In this document: piece by piece, positions 61,996 through 64,000 of the stretch
Position numbering within the stretch: position 1 is the first letter of the stretch
Layout of the letters: the number at the start of each line of letters is the position of its first letter
Source: Paenibacillus antri
Lineage (GTDB): Bacteria; Bacillota; Bacilli; Paenibacillales; YIM-B00363
DNA length: 64,000 nt
Assembly (NCBI RefSeq): GCF_005765165.1
Contig: NZ_VCIW01000009.1
Location: forward strand, 1-64,000
Direction of reading: 5' to 3'
The notes under the pieces: generated by a model
What the model was told of the DNA's origin: nothing
The model's input: only the letters and a program-made list of their open reading frames with translations
Databases searched by the model: none
Position numbers and translations under genes: made by a program

Positions 61996-62982
61996 TTACC
62001 TCCCGATCTCCGCAGCCGCGGGCCGCCACAGCTTGCCCTGCCACGTATCGCGGCGGATCAGCTCGGCGTCGATCGCGTTCAGCACTTCCCACTTGCGCAG
62101 GCTCCACATCGGCCCGATGAGCAGGTCGCGCGGCGCGTCGCCGGTCACCCGGTGCACGATCATCTCCGGGGGCAGCCGCTCGAGCGTATCGACGACGAGG
62201 CCGACGTATTCGTCCCGCTCGAGGAACCGCAGCAGCCCGGCCTCGTACTGCTTCACCATCGGCGTCTTGCGCATGAGGTGGAGCAGGTGGATCTTGATCC
62301 CCTGCACGTCCATCCGCGACACCGCTTCGCCCGTCTCGAGCATCATCTCGTGCGTCTCCTGCGGCAAGCCGTAAATAATGTGCGCGCACACGCGAATGCC
62401 CCGCGCCCGCAATTTCTCTACGGCGCGAAGATACGTCTCCGTGTCGTGCGCCCGGTTAATCAAGACGGACGTCGACTCGTGCACCGTCTGCAGCCCCATC
62501 TCGAGCCACAAATACGTTCGCTCGTTCAACTCCGCCAGGTAATCGACGACGTCGTCCGGCAAGCAGTCCGGGCGCGTCGCGATCGACAGCCCCACCACCC
62601 CCGGCAGCGCCAAGATCGCCTCGTAATACTCGCGCAGTTCGCTCACCGGCGCGTACGTATTCGTATACGCCTGGAAGTAGCCGATATACTTCGCGTTCGG
62701 CCACTTCGCGTGCTGGCGGTCGCGCACCTTCTCGAACTGCACGACGAGGTCGTCGCGCCGGCTGCCGGCGAAGTCGCCGGACCCGCGCGCGCTGCAGAAC
62801 GTACAGCCGCCCGTCGCGATGGAGCCGTCCCGGTTCGGGCACGTGAAGCCGGCGTCGAGCATCACCTTGAACACCTTCTCGCCGAACTGCTCCCGCATCT
62901 CGGTATTCCATGTATGAAACCGCTTGTCCCCCCATAGGAGCGGGGCCGTGGCGACGTCCGTCATTCGAGTCATTCGAACCAT
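61996..62982 (-). CDS. mnmL: YtqA/MnmL-type radical SAM enzyme (TIGR01212 family)
   Basis: 328 residues. The radical SAM cluster motif is of the expanded form C-x11-C-x2-C (TCPNRDGSIATGGCTFC), as in YtqA/YhcC/Elp3-related proteins; GLQTVHESTSVLINR and HIIYGLPQET are further family marks. YtqA/MnmL is needed to turn cmnm5s2U34 into mnm5s2U34 in species without MnmC. The ATG has TAGGA upstream; two more in-frame ATGs follow within seven codons, so the exact start could shift slightly. Confidence 0.88.
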   Translation of the reverse strand: MVRMTRMTDVATAPLLWGDKRFHTWNTEMREQFGEKVFKVMLDAGFTCPNRDGSIATGGCTFCSARGSGDFAGSRRDDLVVQFEKVRDRQHAKWPNAKYIGYFQAYTNTYAPVSELREYYEAILALPGVVGLSIATRPDCLPDDVVDYLAELNERTYLWLEMGLQTVHESTSVLINRAHDTETYLRAVEKLRARGIRVCAHIIYGLPQETHEMMLETGEAVSRMDVQGIKIHLLHLMRKTPMVKQYEAGLLRFLERDEYVGLVVDTLERLPPEMIVHRVTGDAPRDLLIGPMWSLRKWEVLNAIDAELIRRDTWQGKLWRPAAAEIGR

Positions 62983-63187
62983 CTCGATTCCTAAAAAAAT
63001 TTTTCGTCTTTCATTGTACCGTAATTAGGCGAAGGAAGGAAACGGAGCGAGTTTCGCCGACTCAACGCCCCTTGGCGCGCGATTTCCGGCGGCGGATCGA
63101 CCGAAATCCGTACGTTGGGAGAGGGAACGACGATGAAGGTACGGAGTCGGGACAAGCCTGTTTTCGCGAATAGACAGCGCTTTCAAC

Positions 63188-63216
63188 TTGACATATCTCA
63201 CATGTTATGTTATATT
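63188..63216 (+). promoter_or_regulatory. Strong sigma-A promoter upstream of the 56-residue protein
   Basis: TTGACA (63188-63193), 17 bases, TATATT (63211-63216). The start of transcription should be near 63222. Between 62983 and 63187 nothing else is visible. Confidence 0.75.
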
Positions 63217-63220
63217 ACAA

Positions 63221-63289
63221 GTGTGTCGCAGCAAGGAAAATCCTTGTATCACTGCCGTGTTGTTTGGGGTTTGTGCGGGAAGGGCACAC
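63221..63289 (+). other. Structured 5' leader (closed by a 7-bp stem) of the 56-residue protein gene
   Basis: GTGTGTC (63221-63227) pairs with GGCACAC (63283-63289). Inside, GCAG/CTGC encloses a CAAGGA-AAA-TCCTTG hairpin, and a G/T-rich second arm (CCGTGT...GTGCGG) completes a possible three-way junction. The closing stem begins at the predicted RNA 5' end. It matches no riboswitch class that I know; RNA stability or regulation are both possible. Confidence 0.45.
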
Positions 63290-63331
63290 TGAAATTACCT
63301 TCCGAAAATTTGCATAGACGAGGTGATCGAC

Positions 63332-63502
63332 ATGGCGCACGAAGTAGCGGTTCCTCATGGCGAGGAGAAAATCGTGGTCGAGTTGACGGTGAAGGAAGCG
63401 ATCGCCCTCACGGGCATCAAGTTCAACGAGCAGCCGGAGCTTCTCCCGAGCGCTCGCAAGAAGCTGAAAGAAACCGTCGAGAACAAAATGCTGAAGCAAT
63501 AG
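63332..63502 (+). CDS. Small conserved-looking protein of 56 residues, unknown
   Basis: MAHEVAVPHGEEKIVVELTV begins the product, followed by a helical, basic second half (ARKKLKETVENKMLKQ). AGGTGA lies 7 bases before the ATG, a strong promoter and structured leader precede it and a terminator follows, so this is a proper single-gene unit despite its size. No motif is recognised; the strong promoter suggests an abundant protein, for example a small DNA-, RNA- or spore-associated protein, but this cannot be shown here. Confidence 0.7.
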   Translation: MAHEVAVPHGEEKIVVELTVKEAIALTGIKFNEQPELLPSARKKLKETVENKMLKQ

Positions 63503-63529
63503 TCGAACTAGCGAATGCACGCATATCGA

Positions 63530-63562
63530 AGAGCTTTCCTGCGGAGCGGGAGGGCTCTTTTT
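63530..63562 (+). terminator. Terminator after the 56-residue protein gene
   Basis: AGAGCTTTCC pairs with GGAGGGCTCT (two G-T pairs) around an 8-9-base loop, then TTTT. Confidence 0.78.
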
Positions 63563-63672
63563 CGTGGGAACGACCTGCGGAACAATGGCGCTTTACAAGC
63601 CCGCCCCGAATTGGGCACAATAGGGGAAGCGAATTGCCGATAGGCATGAAAGATAAAGGGGAACGACACCGA

Positions 63673-64000
63673 ATGACGCGTTTACGTAGAAGAACCGGAA
63701 CGAAAGAGCTGCTGCAGACGTTGGAGGAGCGCGTCGTCCTGCAGCCGAAGCAATACAAGGGCCGCTGGCGCGAGGTGTTCGGCAACGACCGCCCGATTCA
63801 CGTGGAGCTCGGCATGGGCAAGGGCCGGTTCATCAGCTTGATGAGCCTGCAGCATCCCGAATGGAATTTCATCGGGATCGATATGTACGACGAGCTGATC
63901 CGCAAGGGCAGCGAGAAAGCCGAGGAGACGCGCGAGGCGTGGGCGGCGGAGCATGGCGGCGCGGAGGCGCCGAACAACCTCAGGCTGGCGCTCGGCAATA
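63673..64000 (+). CDS. trmB: tRNA (guanine-N7-)-methyltransferase, 5' part
   Basis: The first 109 residues of TrmB, which methylates G46 in tRNA; the rest lies beyond the window. PKQYKGRWREVFGNDRPIHVELGMGKGRFI contains the start of the SAM-binding region (VELGMGKG) and NFIGIDMYDELI follows, as in Bacillus TrmB. AAGGGG lies 11-17 bases before the ATG, and a weak TTTACA-18-CACAAT promoter lies at 63592-63621. The reading frame stays open for 180 codons upstream, but those codons run across the 56-residue gene in another frame and are not part of trmB. Confidence 0.9.
   Translation, partial: MTRLRRRTGTKELLQTLEERVVLQPKQYKGRWREVFGNDRPIHVELGMGKGRFISLMSLQHPEWNFIGIDMYDELIRKGSEKAEETREAWAAEHGGAEAPNNLRLALGN

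Noticed and set aside
63133-63672. TrmB with a 180-residue N-terminal extension
   Set aside because: The frame is open but crosses the promoter, leader, 56-residue gene and terminator; TrmB proteins start near the ATG at 63673.

Overview
The window looks like chromosomal DNA from a high-GC, spore-forming member of the Paenibacillaceae (Paenibacillus/Cohnella type). The evidence is near-canonical AGGAGG ribosome sites with 17-bp-spaced sigma-A promoters, a Bacillus-type LexA box, Bacilli families (DUF3231, YdbS/YdbT PH proteins, the MnmL/MnmM pair, UPF0756/DUF441, stalk-domain secreted proteins) and Fur boxes of the 7-1-7 type. No tRNA, rRNA, CRISPR or prophage genes were seen. This assignment is inference from gene content, not a database match.

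Layout. 1-95: right end of an IS3-family element with the transposase C-terminus. 0.3-3.1 kb: GlcNAc catabolism operon (RpiR-type regulator, nagB, nagA). 3.2-8.1 kb: siderophore uptake; a leftward permease-permease-ATPase-FhuF operon diverges from the substrate-binding lipoprotein, with three Fur boxes between them. 8.2-10.2 kb: UPF0756 protein, an SPL-like radical SAM gene whose promoter carries two LexA-like boxes, and a small lipoprotein. 10.3-16.6 kb: gltB and hemL. 16.8-19.6 kb: an AT-richer patch (MDR oxidoreductase, Crp/Fnr regulator, membrane protein). 19.7-24.3 kb: LCP cell-wall protein, a three-gene ABC exporter coupled to a peroxiredoxin, and a small proline-rich gene. 24.3-30 kb: small operons of membrane, effector-binding, VOC and AraC proteins. 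30-37.8 kb: rlmD-ydbS-ydbT, a two-gene ABC exporter, DUF3231, prohibitin. 37.9-44.8 kb: Lhr-type helicase and a secreted RCC1/dockerin protein. 44.9-49.6 kb: a four-gene, ATGA-coupled envelope glycosylation/phosphodiesterase operon with a Fur box inside its promoter. 49.8-53.7 kb: a Fur-controlled iron operon with two secreted proteins, the FTR1/EfeU permease and a Cys-rich ferredoxin-like protein. 53.8-54.8 kb: twelve 82-bp tandem repeats carrying 24 small palindromes. 54.9-64 kb: MFS transporter, B12-radical SAM protein, catalase, manA, mnmM/mnmL, a structured leader with a 56-residue protein, and the start of trmB.

How the genes work together. Iron dominates: three divergent or downstream transcription units carry well-formed Fur boxes within or next to sigma-A promoters (siderophore ABC system, glycosyltransferase operon, EfeU operon), and a fourth is possible near 27.4 kb. 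The last two strong units are adjacent, which suggests an iron-starvation locus that combines envelope remodelling with ferrous/ferric iron import. The most striking items are that Fur-controlled glycosylation operon with a predicted leaderless first gene, the split EfeU system whose two secreted partners appear to share a helical domain, the strictly periodic 82-bp hairpin array beside it, and the predicted SOS control of the SPL-like radical SAM gene.
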